From assembly GCA_037974665.1 (NCBI GenBank), contig CM075772.1:35379052-35443051 (forward strand): a stretch of DNA of 64,000 nucleotides. Direction: 5' to 3'. Made by a program: the position numbers and the translations under genes. The first letter of the stretch is position 1; each line of letters begins with the position of its first letter. Source of the stretch: Ehretia macrophylla. Its lineage: Eukaryota; Streptophyta; Magnoliopsida; Boraginales; Ehretiaceae. Below the pieces are notes generated by a model. That model saw only the letters and a program-made list of their open reading frames with translations, was not told where the DNA came from and did not search any database. This document shows, in pieces, positions 1-12,357 of the stretch.

Positions 1-1204
1 GCATGATTTGGAGGTGTTATGGTGGATTTCCGAGAGGGCTAATGTAGTAGGTTGAATGGGTGAGTGATAGGAACTGATTTGGCAATGTTTGGATTAGTAG
101 ATTGTAAGTTATGAATTTTAGAAGTTTAGGTTGTCATTCTTTAATTTCTTGAACGATGCCTCTAGATGGTTGGGTAGTGTTCGAGTGATGAATGGTGAGT
201 TGTTGATGAGTAATTTAGAGTTTAATTATGTATATTATGCATGTCCGGTTAGATGGCCTACTTTGTTATCTAACTACGTTATTTGTCGTTTAATTTAATA
301 TTGATGTTATATTGATGTTATTGATTGATTATTATTGAGTTCGGGAATCGGGCACTTTCGTTGCTGATCTCCCAATTGATTGATTGATGATTGATTGATG
401 ATTGATGATTATGGAGTCTTGGTATGTGTGTGCCACCTCTCGGGCAGCGTTGGGCTGTGGGGTTGATAACGGCATGGCTGCCATAGGCTACCCCCAGCTC
501 GCATGACGGAGGTGTCATGGAGGGAGGGGCTAGTAAGGTACCTCGGGTGCGTGAGTAATGGGGAGTTATAAGAAGAACGGTTGAGATCGTGATGGCGTTT
601 GGAGCTACACCAACTAGAGAGAGTATCCTTTATTGAATGGTCATATAGTTATGTGATGATAGTATTATTGATGTTATTGTGTGTTTACTGACTCAAAGGA
701 TTATTCCAAGGAGTTTAGTAGACCTTGCTCGAGATCTATCGGATCCTCACTGGGCTTATTTATATAAGCTCAATCTCTATTATTGCATGCATACAGGTGT
801 ACTTTCGCAGGATTACAGGTAGGTGCCTCCTGAGGAGGAGATTGTGGGAAATGTGTCGTATGTGGATGAGTCTTAGATGCAGGAGTCATTGCCATGAGAT
901 TATCTTAGTTGTTGTAAAATAATGTTTTGTATAATCTATTTTGAAATGAATGTATAGCCTATGTATTATGTTGGAACGGAGGCGCATAACTATGAATGAG
1001 TTGATGAAAGAATGTTTAATGTATGAAATGGTTGCGTTGTACGTTGTAATTTGATTGTGGAGTTGGTTGGTGATTTGTGGAGTTTGATGTATGTTGTTAT
1101 TAAGGGTTGGTTTAGAGCCCTGATGTCCATGTTACTGTCGTTATGCTGCCGAAATTCCGTTGCGTCCTGACTGATTGTAAGAGGGGTCGAGTTGGGGCGT
1201 GACA
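1..1204 (+). mobile_element. 3' portion of an A-like LTR (element continues outside window)
   Basis: This stretch aligns throughout with the last 1.3 kb of the LTR of element A (26182-27491), including the shared ending GAGTTGGGGCGTGACA. It differs by many substitutions and small indels, so it is an older or sister copy. At 1205 the sequence switches to the middle of a B-family LTR (compare 8383 onward), so this LTR was inserted into the 5' LTR of B0. The likely target duplication is GCCTA at 1205-1209, but its partner lies left of the window and cannot be checked. It carries the conserved LTR hairpin at 752-771. A TGATT-rich simple repeat lies at about 320-415. Small reading frames here are LTR shadows. 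Confidence 0.85.
320..415. repeat. GATT/TGATT-rich low-complexity tract inside LTR
   Basis: Irregular tandem TGATTGAT-type units. Related tracts lie at the same LTR position in element A (about 26480-26590 and 33920-34030) and in C (about 56740-56800). It is a simple repeat of the LTR, not a CRISPR array. Confidence 0.7.
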
Positions 1205-2968
1205 GCCTAAGGTGAGGGAATCACGTTATTTGCGCATTTAAATGTTATGTATGTCAACTTTTTAATTTTTGAGATTTATCTGTAGATTGTTTTTTAAATC
1301 ATTTTGATGCTTCTAGAATGTTCTTTGACAATTGTAGAACATGTATTTATAGCTTTTTAACATTTTTTGCGGTTAAATGTTGAGATTGTAATTTAAAGGT
1401 CAATTGAATAGTAATTTGTGAATAGTAAACCCTTGAAACGATGAAGTTGCGCCGTTATGCTTTCTGTTGATGTGAAAATGTACTAGGTATGCTAGAATGC
1501 CTAAATGCATGGTTTGTTTAGGTTGCGTAATGGAAAAAACGAGAAATATGCCTAAATCCACTAGAGTTTGGCATTTTCTCGTTTTGCATGTTGGCATTGT
1601 TTCGGGAGGCCATGGAAGCACTTTTGGTGCGATTATGGCTTTGGTTGGGTGTTTGGTTGGTATAGTTGTAGTTCAAATGAGCAAAGGGAGAAATCGGGAC
1701 TTTGCGTGAATTCTAGGGTAAAGTAGGGTTTTGGGGTCTTTAGACGTACCTTATGGTGACCTAGGAGGATTGGTGAAGTCGGTTTCCAGAACTCGTGGCT
1801 CATTTGGAAATGGTAGTGTTTTGATAGTTGGGGCCAATTTGTGATTTTATTTGTTTTCTTGATATTATGCCTATAGAATGCTTAGGGTTGCTTGATATAC
1901 TTGTTTGAATTGATTCTGATTGAAATATTTATCAACTGTTGCTATTGCGTGCGAGAGTAACCTACTTTGTTATTCTCCCACGTGTGGCTTTATTGCTCGA
2001 TTATCGCCTTGTATCGAGTCTTCCATTGCATAGTGTCCAGCGCGTGAGTGATGGGCCTCTCTGGGTAGCCTTGGGTTGCCATTGTTGGTTGCTCTAGCTC
2101 TGTGGCTATTCCCTTTTCTTGCTTGGGTTGCCTCCCAGAGAGATTTAGGTCGTAGATTGATGGATACTTTCGGGGTATTCCAAACTGGTGTTATAAGGTG
2201 GTTTGGGCCGGCGCGTCGTCATCGAATTCATGATTGAAAGTTGCTCATGAAAAGAGTAACGTATCCTTTGAATGGGTGTTTATAGTTTGAATGCTTGCTT
2301 TGCTTTATTGATGGCTTTGTTGTACCTTGATATGATATTTGTATGAATTACTTGTTTAATTGCATTGCATACTCCTCTCATCTCCGTCCTTGAGGCCAAT
2401 TTCCCTCGCTGAGCAATAGTTTTTGCTCATTCCTTTCTATACTATATTTTTACAGGAGTAGTTGAAGCAGACCCTATTGAGGTAATAGAGGAGGAAGAGC
2501 AGGTGGAGGTGTTTCCGTGATAACACTTCTTTGCTTTGCTGGTAGTTGGTTGCCAGACTTTTGTGCGAGCCATGCTTGATGTGTTTAATGCTTGGTTGTT
2601 GCTTTATTTTGAGGCTTATAGCCTTGTATGTAGTTCTATTTTGAGACCTTAATGGTTTTTATTGTAAAGGTTGTAAAGTTGTAAAGTTGTAAAGTTGTAC
2701 ACTTATGACTAGTAAAGAGTTGCATACTAATGGTTAAATGTTTAGTCGCATAATTACTTGTGTAGTATGCATGGCATTTTGGTTTAGGAAGTTGGTTAAT
2801 AAGAGGATGTATGATTTGAAAGAAAGTCGGCTTGTTTTAATTGTTTTATGGCTTTCATATGCACTATGTTGATTTTAGGGTTTTCAGATCGTCCACGGTA
2901 CAGAGGAGACTCTATCCGTGTATCGGGTCCGGGCTTGGCCTTTTGCGGGGTCGGGTCGGGGCGTGACA
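1205..2968 (+). repeat. B0 5' LTR (lacks its first ~0.5 kb)
   Basis: Nearly co-linear with 8383-10163 of the 3' LTR, with scattered substitutions. Begins in the GCCTAAGGTGAGGG donor-like motif and ends in GGGGCGTGACA. Contains the hairpin GAGCAA...TTGCTC at 2411-2428 and the short acidic reading frame (about 2460-2520) that follows it. Confidence 0.9.
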
Positions 2969-2976
2969 TCTTTAGG

Positions 2977-2988
2977 TGGTATCAGAGC
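2977..2988 (+). other. Primer binding site, tRNA-iMet type (B0)
   Basis: TGGTATCAGAGC, the usual complement of the 3' end of plant initiator-methionine tRNA, lies 8 nt after the LTR end. The leader from here to the gag ATG at 3282 shows nothing else. Confidence 0.9.
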
Positions 2989-3281
2989 ATGTTAGTATTG
3001 CATGAGCCGGGATATGTTTTTCGGTCTATGGGGTAAAGGTCCAAAATGCTAGAGTGTTATTGTATGATTGTTAAGTGGAAGGAAAATGTTATAGCATGAC
3101 CTTGTGAACTTAGAGTGCTTTTGTGTTTAAAGTGAATTAGTTTGGCATGTCAATCTTGTGTTATGTGAATTGCGTGATAGAATGTTTGATTGTTATTGAC
3201 TTGAGTGTTATCTAATCTTATGTGCTATATTTATGTCTATAAACTACTTTTATATGCTGCCATCTATTTTGAATTGCTACT

Positions 3282-6200
3282 ATGCCACCACGTCGCGGTA
3301 CTCCAGGTATAGGGTCAGACGAAGAGGCAGCAGAACAAGGTCAGCAACCGTTGCTTGAGTAGGTTATGGCTACTATGACTACAGCGGTTGACCGGATTAC
3401 CCAGGTACTGCATGAGCAGAGGCAGGACAGGAATAATAATCCCCAGGGGAATCAAGCTAATCCTGGGGGACAGGGGTATAGGGTTGAGAATAACCAGTTG
3501 GAGAAATTTCTGAGGCACGAGCCGCGTAAGTTCTTCGGAGAGCCGGATGATGAGGCAACCGAGAGATGGATTAATCGTGTTGAGAAAATTTTCACCGCTT
3601 TGAGGTACACTGATGAGGCAAGAATAGATTATGCGTCATTCCTGTCTGAGGGCGACGCAAAGCAGTGGTGGAATACTATCAGGATGAGGTGGGATTGTAA
3701 GGATGTACCACATTTGTGGGATGATTTTGTGAGTGAGTTTCGGGACAAGTATATTCCCGAGATGGCTATGGAAAGGCGGGAAGATGAGTTTCTGGCCCTG
3801 AAGTAGGGCAACATGACTGTTGCACAGTATGAGGCTAGGTTTGTTAGCCTGTCGAGGTATATGCCCGAGTTGGTATGGTCGGCTAGGAGGATGATTCATA
3901 GGTTTGTTCGTGGGCTGAGAATGGACATATAGTTGCATTTGACTAGGCAGACCTATACTACTTTTCCCGAGGCATTCCAAGCAGCCTCGAAGTTTGAGAA
4001 ACGGAAGGCTGAGATGATAGCAGAGAGCAGTCAGCCGAGTAAGAAACAGTATTTGGGCTAGAGCAACCAGAGTCAGCTGAGGCAGTATCAGACTTCTGCA
4101 CAAGTTCCTCAGCAACGTCCGTATCAGCCACAGCATCATATTTAGGCTAGGCCAGCTGTGACTAGACCTCAGCAGGGAGGTATAGTTCCTACCACTGCTA
4201 GAGCCCCAGCACCTGCGGGAAACACTATTGTAAGGCAAAATCAGTAGTGTAACTATTGTAATCGATCGGGGCATATTGAGGCTAATTGTTGAAGAAAGAG
4301 TGATAAATGCACAGGTTGTGGGAGCGATGACCATAGGGTGAGAGATTGCCCTAAGTATAGGAATGTTCAGGGCCATACTGGAGGCCAGGGTGTGCAGAAT
4401 AGGGCTGCAGGTGCAGGTCCAGCACAGAGGGTGCAGGCTAGGGTCTTTGTACTGGATGCAGAGGAGCTACCTGATACTACAGCTATAGTGGAAGGTACCT
4501 CTCTTCTCAATACTCAGCCAGTTAATGTTTTGATTGATCCCGGAGCTACACATTCATTTATAACTCCTACATGTGCACGATCTGTGAATGTTTGCATTGA
4601 TAAACTGCCTCATGAAGTTGAAGTTAGTACGCCTGTGGGTGCAAAATTTGTTATGGAGTCTATTTGCAAATCTTGTGATATATGCATTGAGAACCGTAAA
4701 TTTCCTGCTGATTTAATTATACTGCCATTCCGTGACTTTGAAATTATTTTGGGAATGGATTGGTTGGGGAAGTATTATGCTCAGTTGGATTGTAGAACAA
4801 AGATTGTTTATCTTCAGGTTCCTGACCTACTGGTACTGGAGATTGTTGGGAACTGCAGGGCTACCCGAATTCCTCTTTTATTAGCGATCAAGACTTAGCT
4901 TATTTGATCAATCAGCCTATTGATAAGTTGAATTTGAATGAGGTTCCGATTGTTAGAGACTTCACTGGTGTATTTCCCGAGGAATTACCAGGTTTACCAC
5001 AAGATAGGGAGATTGAGTTTGTGATTGATCTTATGCCAGGCACTGCGCCAATTTCTAGAAGTCCTTATAGAATGGCATCGACTGAACTTCAGGAATTAAA
5101 AATTCAGCTTCAGAACTTGCTTGAGAAAGGGTTTATACAACCTAGTTCTTCGCCGTGGGGTGCGCCTGTGTTGTTTGTAAGAAAGAAAGACGGCACGCTA
5201 CGGTTATGTATTGATTATAGGGGACTTAATCAAGTCACGATTAAGAACAAATACCTCTTGCCGTTGATTGAAGAATTGTTTGACCAGTTGTAGGGTACGA
5301 GTGTTTACTCCAAATTTGACTTGAGGCAGGGTTACTATCAACTCAAGATTCGGAGTGATGATATACCCAAGACGACATTCAGGACTAGATATGGCCACTA
5401 TGAATTTGTTGTGTTACCGTTTGGATTGACAAATGCACTAGCCGCATTCATGGACTTAATGCAAAGGGTTTTTCGACCTTATCTTGATCAGTTTGTCGTA
5501 ATCTTTATTGACGACATTTTAGTGTACTCTAAGAATGAGGCTGAACATGAACAACATTTGAAGATTGTGCTACAGACTTTGCAGGAAAACAAGCTTTTTG
5601 CAAAATTCAGCAAGTGTGAATTCTGGTTGAATCATATATCTTTTCTAGGCCATATCATTTCAGATCAAGGAATTTCAGTGGACCCAGCTAAGATTGAAGT
5701 TGTGTCTTCTTGGAAGAGACCTGAGATGGTGTCAGAGATTCGGAGTTTTCTTGGGTTGGCAGGTTACTACCGGAGGTTTGTTAAAGACTTTTCCAAAATT
5801 TCTGGGCCTTTAAGCCAGTTGACTCGGAAGAAAGTTGCTTACAACTGGGATGCCAAATGTGAATCCAGTTTCCAAGAATTGAAGAAGAGACTAACTACAG
5901 CTCCTATACTAGCTTTACCTGAGGGAACAGAAAACTTTGTTGTCTACAGTGATGCATCTAACGAAGGTTTGGGCTATGTTTTAAAGCAGAATGGTAAGGT
6001 GATTGCCTATGCTTCTAGGAAGTTGAAACCATATGAAGTCAATTACCCTACACATGATCTTGAGTTAGCTGTAGTTGTATTTGCTTTGAAGAAATGACGT
6101 CATTACTTGTGGGGTAGCAGATTTGAAATTTTTACTGACCACAAGAGTCTCAAGTATTTGTTTTCACAGAAGGATTTGAATATGAGGCAGCGGAGATGGC

Positions 6201-7866
6201 TAGAGCTATTGAGTGGTTACAACTGTTCTATAAACTACGTGCCAAGTAAGGCAAATGGTGTTGCTGATGCTTTGAGCCGAAAGGCTACTGTTGCAAGATT
6301 AATTATCAAGGATTGGGAGACTTTGGAGGAAATTTGTTCATGGAAGCCGAAAGCTACTGAGGTAGGGATTCAATTTGCTAGTTTGCAGATTCAGTTAGGG
6401 TTGGTAGCACAGATCAGAGAGGCTCAGAAGACCGATCCTTACATCTTGAAAATCCAAGAAAAATCAAAAGGGGGAGAGTCGGAGTTTAAATTACATGCAG
6501 ATGGTATCTTCAGATTCAGGGACAGAGTATGTGTTCCTGGTGATTCGACTATGAAGAATGAGATTATGTCTGAGGCACATAATTCGAGGTATACGATTCA
6601 TCCGGGCAGTACAAAAATGTATAGAGAGTTGAAACAACACTTCTGGTGGAACAATATGAAGAGGGAGATTGCTGGGTATGTATCCAGATGTTTGACTTGT
6701 CAGAGGGTTAAAGTTGAGCATCAGAGGCCAGCCGGGCTTCTACAGATGTTGTCGATTCCGCAATGGAAGTGGGTACATATAACAATGGACCTTGTGACCG
6801 ATCTTCCTAGATCTCCGAGAGGGTGTGATTCTGTTTGGGTTGTTGTGGACCGCTTAACTAAAGTTACACATTTTATTCCCGTGAACAAACAGGATAACCT
6901 TGATAAACTAGCTGAGTTGTATGTTGCTAATATTGTGAGACTTCATGGAGTGCCACAGAGTATAGTGTCAGATAGGGATCCTAGATTCAGATCTCGTTTT
7001 TGGCAGAAGTTGCAAGAGGTCATGGGAACTAAGTTGAGCTTCAGTACTGCATATCATCCACAAACTGATGGCCAGTCAGAGAGAACTATCAGGATCTTGG
7101 AAGATATGCTACGGGCATGTGTGCTAGACTTTGGGAAGAATTAGGAGAAGTTTTTGCCTTTAGCGGAGTTTTCCTACAATAATAATTAACAATCTACTAT
7201 AGGTATGGCTCCCTACGAGGCGTTGTATGGTCATAAATGCAGATACCTATTGTATTGGGAAGAGGTAGGAGAAATGAGAATAGTTGATCCGCCTGTGTTA
7301 CCTGAGATGATTAAGATGGTAGATAATGTTCACCTTATTCGCCAGCGTATGCTTACAGCTCAGAGTCGTCAAAAGAGTTATGCGGATAAGCACCATCGGG
7401 ATCTTGAGTTTGATTTGGGAGATTGGGTGTTTCTTAAGATTTCTCCTCGGAAGGGATTGATTCGGCACGGTAAGAGTGGGAAACTTAGTCCCAGGTATGT
7501 GGGTCCGTATGAGATCACCGAAAAGGTAGGTCCTTTGGCTTATCGGTTAGCTTTGCCTCCGAGCTTGTCAAGACTGCACGATGTGTTCCACGTGTCGATG
7601 TTAAAGAAGTACCATATAGATCCTTCACATGTACTTGAACCAGAGCCTTTGCAGATTGAACAAAAATTGTCTTATGAAGAGAAACCGATTCGAATTGTGG
7701 ATCAAAAATTCAGGAGCTTCGCAAGAAGAGTATTCCGTTAGTAAAGGTTCTGTGGAATCATCATGGGTTTGAGGAAGCAACTTGGGAAAGAGAGGACCAA
7801 GTTCGGAATCAGTATCCGGAGTTGTTTGTTGACCATGTAAGAATTGCGTGGGCGCAATTGTTTTAA
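3282..7866 (+). pseudogene. B0 Gag-Pol polyprotein, degenerate
   Basis: Start chosen at the ATG encoding MPPRRGTPG, matching the B1 and B2 starts; the stop (TAA 7864-7866) overlaps the polypurine tract. Domains in order: Gag capsid region (about 3480-4020), two CCHC zinc knuckles (about 4250-4340, the first broken by TGA at 4290), protease with DPGATHSF (about 4540), reverse transcriptase with FIDD (about 5505-5520), RNase H (about 5940-6290), integrase with HHCC finger (about 6575-6720) and DD35E core (about 6785-7085), GPY/F-like segment (about 7490) and a chromodomain-like tail ending near 7800. Breaks: TAG at 3360, 3804, 3930, 4059, 4143, 4245 and 5291, all replacing Gln codons; TGA at 4290 and 6095 and TAG at 7142 replacing Trp; TAA near 7188 replacing Tyr; a deletion of about 35 bp near 4896; and a 1-bp deletion near 7710. 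No functional product is expected. Confidence 0.95.
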
Positions 7867-7877
7867 GGGGGAGAGGG
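7865..7877 (+). other. Polypurine tract (B0)
   Basis: AAGGGGGAGAGGG directly abuts the 3' LTR start TGTAATACC. This is the expected plus-strand primer of reverse transcription. It overlaps the last two bases of the polyprotein stop codon. Confidence 0.9.
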
Positions 7878-10163
7878 TGTAATACCTGAGCCCGGAATGT
7901 GAAAATTTCTTGTTTATTATTTTGAAAATTATATTTTCTTAGATTCTTTGAGATTTAATTGTTACTTCTTTGCTATCGCAACGTGCATTGCATATCGAGA
8001 GCGATAGCTAGAGAACGGTTTCTAGTCCTCAGCAAATAGTGAAACTAGTATTTAGATGACTTAAATTTTATATTTTAATTGTTGTTAGCTATAATTAATT
8101 TTTCCTTAGTTAATATGGCGTTAAAATGCACAAAATAAGGCAAATTGACCAATTTTTAAGTAGTTGACCAAGGGTTTGACCTATTGACTAAGTTGTCACC
8201 TTAAATAAGCTTAAAACATAACAAAATAAAATAAAAAATGAAGCAAAGAAAACAAAACCTGCTGGCCGAAGCTATCAAGGGAAAAAAAAAACATTTCAAA
8301 TCTTCAATCTTCAAATCTTCGCGTGATCTCGTGCGGGGTGGTTTCCAAGGCAACCAGCGTTGTTTTCCTAGCGACTAGGAGTGCCTAAGGTGAGGGAAGC
8401 ACGTTATTTGCGCATTTAAATGTTATGTATGTCAACTTTTTGATTTTTGAGATTTATCCGTAGATTGTTGTTTAAATTTTTTTGATGCTTCTAGAATGTT
8501 CTTTGACAATTGTAGAACATGTATTTATAGCTTTTTAACATTTTCTGCGGTTAAATGTTGAGATTGTCATTTAAATGTCAATTAAATAGTAATTTGTGAA
8601 TAGTAAACCCTTGAAATGATAAAGTTACGCTGTTATGCTTTCTGTTGATGTGAAAAAGGTGCTAGGTATGCTAGAATGCCAAAATACATGGTTTGTTTAA
8701 GTTGTGTAATGGAAAAAATGAGAAATATGCTTTGGTGAAAGTCAGGGTCGTTTAGGTCGAGGTTGGCATTTTCTCGTTTTGCATGTTGGCATTGTTTTGG
8801 GAGGCCATGGAAGCATTTTTGGTGTGATAATGGCATTGGTTAGGGGTTTGGTTTGTATAGTTGTAGTTCAAACGAGAAAATGGGAAAATCGGGGCTTTGC
8901 GTGAATTCTAGGGTTAAGTAGGGTTTCGGGGTCTTTAGACGTGCCTTATGGTGACCTAGGAGGATTGGCGAAGTCGGTTTCTAAAACTCGTGGCTCGTTT
9001 GGAAATGGTAGTGTTATGATAGTTGGGGCCGATTTGTGATTTTGTTTGTTTTCTTGATATTATGCCTATAGAATGCTTAGGGTTGCTTGATATACTTGTT
9101 TGAATTGATTCTGATTGAAATGCTTATCAACTGTTGCTATTGCGTGCGAGAGTAACCTACTTTGTTATTCTCCTACGTGTGGCTTTATTGCTCGTTTATC
9201 GCCTTGTATCGAGTCTTGCATTGCATAGTGTCCAGCGCGTGAGTGATGGGCCTCTCTGGGTAGCCTCGGGTTGCCAGTGTTGGTTGCTCTAGCTCCGTGG
9301 CTATTCCCTCTTCTCGCTTGGGTTGCCTCCCAGGGAGATTTGGGTCGTAGATTGATGGATACTTCCAGGGTATTCCAAACAGGTGTTATTAGGTGGTTTG
9401 GGCCGGCGCGTCGTCATCGAATTCGTGATTGAAAGTTGCTCATGAAAAGAGTACCGTATCCTTTGAATGAGTGTTTATAGTTTGAATGCTTGCTTTGCTT
9501 TATTGATGGCTTTGTTGTACCTTGAAATGATATTTGTATGAATTGCTTGTTTAATTGCATTGCATACTCCTCTCATCTCCGTCCTTGAAACCAATTGCCC
9601 TCGCTGAGCAATAGTTTTTGCTCATTCCTTTCTATACTATATTTTTACAGGAGTAGTTAAAGCAGACCCTATTGAGGTAATAGAGGAGGAAGTGCAGGTG
9701 GCGGTGTTTCCGTGATAGCACTTCTTTGCTTTGCTGGTGGTTGGTTGCCAGACTTTTGTGCGAGCCATGCTTGATGTGTTTAATGCTTGGTTGTCGCTTT
9801 ATTTTGAGGCTTATAGCCTTGTATGTAGTTCTATTTTGAGACCTTAATGGTTTTTATTGTAAAGGTTGTAAAGTTGTAAAGTTGTAAAGTTGTACTCTTA
9901 TGACTAGTAAAGAATTGCATACTAATGGTTAAATGTTTAGTGGCATAAATACTTGTGTAGTATGCATGGCATTTTGGTTTGGGAAGTTGGTTAATAAGAG
10001 GATGTATGATTTGAAAGAAAGTCGGCTTGTTTTGATTGTTTTATGGCTTTCGTATGTACTATGTTGATTTTAGGGTTTTCGGATCGTCCGCGGTACAGAG
10101 GAAACTCCGTCCGTGTGTCAGGTCCGGGCTTGGTCTTTTGCGGGGTCGGGTCAGGGCGTGACA
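7878..10163 (+). repeat. B0 3' LTR, full length (2,286 bp)
   Basis: Begins TGTAATACC and ends GGCGTGACA, with TG...CA termini. Donor-like AAG|GTGAGG at 8387-8395, hairpin GAGCAA-loop-TTGCTC at 9606-9623, acceptor-like TTTTTACAG ending at 9650, then a short acidic frame ending TGA near 9714. The last base joins organelle-like DNA directly. Confidence 0.93.
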
Positions 10164-11991
10164 GAATGGCTTAAATATAGGGGCAAGATCGTTCACTCCT
10201 TGCGTAAGGAGACTATTTAAAGTGAAGTCAGAACTCGTGCTGGCTGAGCGAATATTCAAGTTGACTGTACAATGGTGCGTAACCAATCTCTCCAATAAGA
10301 AGGATTCTTCCTCATACAAGAATGAACCTATCCTTACCCAGCTCATCTCACGGGAGGACACAATTGAGCCTAGTACTTCAATATACTCTAAAAGAGGCAT
10401 TTCATATCTATCTCTCATGCTAACAGGAGCCAACTACGTCATCATACAATTGACATTGCTTTCACATGACATTAATGTAAATAAGTATCAATGAAAAGGT
10501 GCATTGATGCCACCGTCCTACTGAAGTTCTCTACAGGCTAGCGTACTATAAGGAAAGGAAGAAGTGGTTGTCTCAATTATTTCACCAATTGGCGGATCTG
10601 AGAACAGAAGGCAATTCATTTTGTATTTCTTTTGAGGCCTTATGACTTCGATTCAATCATTCCTATGAAAGAGAGGGCATGCCACTATCATGCTCGCTTG
10701 GATGAGACATTTCTCGTGTTAACTCTATTTTAGATCGGCACCGCCTAATGCATGAAAAGGGAAGGCAGAGCAACAAAGACATTCAAGATTCAACCAATTG
10801 CAAGAGGAAGAGTGGAAAGCATCCTAAGCTATGCGCCTTAGTACGCGCGATATCGTTTTCCTAAGCTAAGTGCTAAGCTAGCTCATTTTCTTTGGGTCAC
10901 GATTGAAAGGTATTTAGTTAATGACCCGTAAGCGAATGTCACTTCAATCAAATCAAAAAAGACAATGTTTTTTGGTAGGCCAACAAGGCAAGGCCCGGAA
11001 AAAAGAGCAAAGATTTTAGATGATAAGGCAGAGACAAAGCAGGCACATCAAAAAGTTGATTCGGTTAGTTAAAACTCTGAGGATGACCTGTTGACTATCT
11101 TGTTAGTATTCCAGTAGGAATACCAAAAACCTTTCATGATAAGCGCCAAAGACTCATAAGCTCACGAACGATCTACTGATCAAATAGCATAGCATCATAA
11201 CATTCAGGGACAGGCTTTTTCCCCAAAGAAGACTTTTGCTTGCTCGCCATAGCACAAACTGATCACACTGTGACGTCGAGCACTTCGGAGGAAGTGCGGT
11301 TAACAAATTCCTAAGCGCTTAAAGCAAGATTCAAAACTTTAGTTAGGGTCATCGTTTCATCCGCCCTTTCTCTTTCGAAAGAGGGTCTTGGTCTGTGTTG
11401 GAGGTATCATAAGCTTAGCTAGGCAGAGGGCTGTATGGTGGACCATCAAAAGGGCGAAAGCGTGGAATAGAGTGAAGTCTTGCCATTTTCTCATTTATCC
11501 AATCATCCAACAGCCAAGATCAGATATCGAGATTCAAAGCCCAGATCAAGGGTATCTTTTTCCTATACGGATTCCTATGTTTAATAATTTAGGGTTCTTG
11601 GAACTCGAAAATAATGTAAAAGAAATTCGGCCTTTAGAGTCTATTCAGGATCACTTTTTATATTAACAGAGTCGAAAGCCTAACCTTTCCCACCCTTCAC
11701 TCAACTATCTCGCGCTATTGCTTACTTAGCTCTACTCCTTACACATAGCTTGTTTGGCCCTATCCCACTCGCCACCAAATAGATGAAGAGAAGGAGCCAT
11801 ACCAGACCTAACGAAAAATGTTCCACACAGACTACTTGATGAAGCTATCTTTCTCGTATCACAAACAGTTGATAGAGAGATGGATGTCTCATTTGAATCT
11901 TATAGTTCCATGTGTCAATCAAACGAGAAGGCTAGATCAAGGTGGCAAAGTGGAAGGAAACGTAGGAAGAAATGAAAGCCAGTTCCTTATT

Positions 11992-12068
11992 AAAGCATTT
12001 CATCGATCACTACGCCCTTCCTCCTCTTTGGGTGCCTAGGTATCCACCGTAAGCCTTTCCTCCTCTGA
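11992..12068 (-). rRNA. rrn23: 5' end fragment of plastid 23S rRNA gene
   Basis: On the minus strand this reads GGAAAGGCTTACGGTGG and then the CCTAGGCACCC block, the well-known start of plastid 23S rRNA. Only about 77 bp remain. A few changes from the usual plastid sequence are visible (for example in the GAGGAGGAAGGGCG stretch). It follows trnA in the same orientation, as in the plastid rRNA operon. It is a non-functional fragment. Confidence 0.9.
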
Positions 12069-12209
12069 ACCTCGCCCTTAACTTTGAAGGCAATGCTATC
12101 CTAAGGTGCTGCTAAATGTATGGATCTTATCAACGTCTATGAATGAGAAAGAATAGATCGAAAAAAGAGGGTGCTATCATAAAGCTTTGTATCGGCTAAG
12201 TTCACGAGT
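12069..12209 (-). other. Plastid trnA-rrn23 intergenic spacer
   Basis: On the minus strand, sequence from the end of trnA through GCCGATACAAAGC, GATAAGATCCATAC and GCAGCACCTTAGGAT to the 23S start matches the plastid spacer as I remember it, with small changes. Confidence 0.8.
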
Positions 12210-12245
12210 TGGAGATAAGCGGACTCGAACCGATGACATCCGCCG
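12210..12245 (-). tRNA. trnA-UGC: 3' exon of plastid trnA-UGC (fragment)
   Basis: Minus strand shows the variable region, the T arm GGTTCGAGTCC and the acceptor end TTATCTCCA of plastid tRNA-Ala(UGC). The 5' exon with D arm and anticodon is absent because the plastid homology ends inside the group II intron. One base in the T-arm stem region differs from the usual plastid form (TCATCGG for TCAGCGG). A broken tRNA that cannot be functional alone. Confidence 0.9.
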
Positions 12246-12357
12246 CAGGGGAAACCACTGTCTCTCAGGTTCCCCGACTGATTCTACCATAGAGGCCACC
12301 GATAGACAAGAACTCCCCCCTGAACATAGCTTACAACTTTCATCCTACTGTGCTCTC
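12246..12357 (-). other. 3' part of plastid trnA-UGC group II intron
   Basis: Minus strand contains GTGGCCTCTATGG, GTAAGCTATGTTCAGG and AGAGCACAGTAGGATG-type blocks of the plastid trnA intron. Homology stops near 12357, where unrelated sequence begins. Confidence 0.8.

Larger units (their letters stand above)
1205..10163 (+). mobile_element. B0: degenerate Ty3/gypsy chromovirus-type LTR retrotransposon, 5'-interrupted
   Basis: Order is truncated 5' LTR (1205-2968), primer site (2977-2988), Gag-Pol pseudogene (3282-7866), polypurine tract (7865-7877) and complete 3' LTR (7878-10163). The missing first 505 bp or so of the 5' LTR should lie left of the A-like LTR that interrupts it. With a full 5' LTR the element would be about 9.5 kb, matching B1 and B2. 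It ends at TGACA, and the organelle-like DNA begins at 10164. The coding region has many stop codons, so the element is non-autonomous. Confidence 0.9.

Noticed and set aside
320..415. Possible CRISPR-like or regulatory repeat array
   Set aside because: Irregular short GATT units without spacers; a simple repeat found in several A/C LTRs.
10222..11666. Frames of 90-124 codons in the organelle-like tract as mitochondrial genes
   Set aside because: None resembles a mitochondrial or plastid protein I know. The 10059-10433 minus-strand frame crosses the LTR/organelle junction, so it is not a real gene.
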